Shown: piece by piece, positions 4,499-5,348 of the stretch | Position numbering within the stretch: the first letter of the stretch is position 1 | How the letters are laid out: each line of letters begins with the position of its first letter | NCBI GenBank assembly: GCA_946479185.1 | Contig: CAMLFF010000231.1 | Span: forward strand, 1-5,348 | DNA: 5,348 bases | Reading direction: 5' to 3' | Origin: an uncultured Sphingobium sp. | Lineage (GTDB): Bacteria > Pseudomonadota > Alphaproteobacteria > Sphingomonadales > Sphingomonadaceae | Notes under the pieces: generated by a model | Database searches by the model: none | Seen by the model: only the letters and a program-made list of their open reading frames with translations | Told to the model about the DNA's origin: nothing | Translations under genes and position numbers: made by a program

Positions 4499-5348
4499 GC
4501 CACGCCCGCCCGCGCGAACATGTCTTCGCCATCGCTCACGGGGGCCGCGATCAGACCGTCATTGGCATGGCCTTTCTTGCGGCGATCGAAGCTGTCCCAC
4601 ACATCGTTCCACACGCCGCGGGTGGCGCCCTTGGAATATTCCGTCGCGCGCTGCTCGAAGAAGTTGGCATGCTCCACGCCGTTGAGCAGCGGGGCGAGCC
4701 AGGGGAGGGGGTGGTCCTCGATCATGTAGATGGGCTGGAAGCCCAGCTGGCCGAGGCGCCAATCTGCGATGAAGCGGATGTAGCGCTTGATTTCCTTGGC
4801 GGTCATGCCGGGCACGGGGCCCTGCTCGAACGCGAGATCGATGAACGCATCTTCGAGCCGCACGGTCTTCTGGCAGCAATCAATGATATCTTCCCGCACC
4901 GCCTTGGTGAGGCAGCCGCGCTCTTTGACGAAGGCGTGGAAGAGCTGGACGATGCCCTCGCAATGCAGGCTCTCATCGCGCACGGACCATGTGACGATCT
5001 GCCCCATGCCCTTCATCTTGTTGAAGCGCGGGAAGTTCATCAGCATCGCGAAGCTGGCGAAGAGCTGCATGCCCTCCGTAAAGCCGCCGAACATGGCGAG
5101 CGTGCGGGCGATATCCTCATCATTATCCACGCCGAACTGCTGCATATAATCATGCTTGGCGCGCATCTCGTCATATTCGAGGAACATCGAATATTCGCTC
5201 TCGGGCATGCCGATGGTGTCGAGCAGGTGTGAGTAGGCTGCGATGTGGATCGTCTCCATGTTGCTGAACGCGGTCAGCATCATCTTGACTTCGGTCGGCT
5301 TGAACACGCGACCATATTTATCGTGGTAGCAATCCTGCACTTCCACAT
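4489..5348 (-). CDS. nrdB: Class Ia ribonucleotide-diphosphate reductase beta subunit, C-terminal part (start outside the window)
   Basis: The R2 subunit houses the di-iron/tyrosyl-radical cofactor that lets NrdA reduce ribonucleoside diphosphates to deoxyribonucleotides in the cytoplasm. The visible part is 285 whole codons plus two bases. Counting from the Val codon GTG at 5346-5344 (an internal codon, not a start), METIH gives Glu31 and His34, the radical Tyr is Tyr38 (ETIHIAAY, matching E115/H118/Y122 of E. coli NrdB), GGFTEGM gives Glu91 (E204), and RDESLH gives Glu125 and His128 (E238/H241). The last two bases read as the end of an xAT codon, consistent with the missing Asp ligand (D84), 31 residues before Glu31 as in E. 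coli. About 60-70 N-terminal residues are lacking. Tyr38 indicates a class Ia tyrosyl-radical enzyme rather than class Ic. The last 50 residues or so contain no tyrosine. Confidence 0.95.
   Translation of the reverse strand, partial: VEVQDCYHDKYGRVFKPTEVKMMLTAFSNMETIHIAAYSHLLDTIGMPESEYSMFLEYDEMRAKHDYMQQFGVDNDEDIARTLAMFGGFTEGMQLFASFAMLMNFPRFNKMKGMGQIVTWSVRDESLHCEGIVQLFHAFVKERGCLTKAVREDIIDCCQKTVRLEDAFIDLAFEQGPVPGMTAKEIKRYIRFIADWRLGQLGFQPIYMIEDHPLPWLAPLLNGVEHANFFEQRATEYSKGATRGVWNDVWDSFDRRKKGHANDGLIAAPVSDGEDMFARAGVAAE

Noticed and set aside
4567..5232. A 221-codon open frame on the plus strand opposite nrdB
   Set aside because: It lies entirely antisense to a well-conserved nrdB with all its metal ligands; its Glu/His/Leu composition mirrors the complementary codons.
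5344..5346. GTG at 5346-5344 as a start for nrdB
   Set aside because: It encodes an internal Val just after the expected Asp ligand; the frame stays open to the window edge and the N-terminal 60-70 residues are outside.

Overview
The window looks like ordinary chromosomal DNA of a GC-rich alphaproteobacterium, most probably a member of the Sphingomonadaceae. The reasons are the RecF N-terminus, the style and C-terminal tail of the NrdB protein, an entericidin-type mini-lipoprotein, a glycine-zipper envelope protein, and one candidate EcfG-type (general stress sigma factor) promoter. The assignment rests on protein style and was not tested by a search. I see no IS element, phage gene, CRISPR array, tRNA or rRNA.

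Layout. At the left edge is the start of recF, reading leftward (1-125, cut by the window). Diverging from it is a rightward set: an exported PrxQ/BCP-type peroxiredoxin (207-776), a membrane-anchored staphylococcal-nuclease-fold protein (811-1347) and a classical short-chain dehydrogenase (1464-2330). The set ends at a strong bidirectional intrinsic terminator (2351-2386). Next comes a leftward pair: a 57-residue protein too short for a typical ORF cut-off (3247-3420), then a lipoprotein of unknown function (2401-3054), with a hairpin and a possible promoter between them. A rightward 42-residue entericidin-like lipoprotein (3622-3750) ends at a second bidirectional terminator (3772-3807). Facing it, leftward, is a glycine-zipper envelope protein (3826-4374). 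The right edge holds the C-terminal 286 residues or so of the class Ia ribonucleotide reductase small subunit nrdB (4489-5348).

How the genes fit together. recF and nrdB are DNA repair and dNTP supply genes. Most of what lies between them is cell-envelope material: an exported peroxidase, an anchored nuclease, two lipoproteins and a glycine-zipper protein. The peroxiredoxin and nuclease genes are 34 bp apart and probably co-transcribed; the dehydrogenase, 116 bp further on, may or may not be in the same transcript.

The observations most worth testing are regulatory. The leader of the glycine-zipper gene can fold a 9-bp stem that buries its own Shine-Dalgarno sequence. The 57-residue gene has a strong ribosome binding site and a GGAAC-N16-CGTA promoter candidate. 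The nrdB stop codon lies inside the GUGA tetraloop of what looks like its own terminator. I found no clear evidence of a wholly new multi-gene system.
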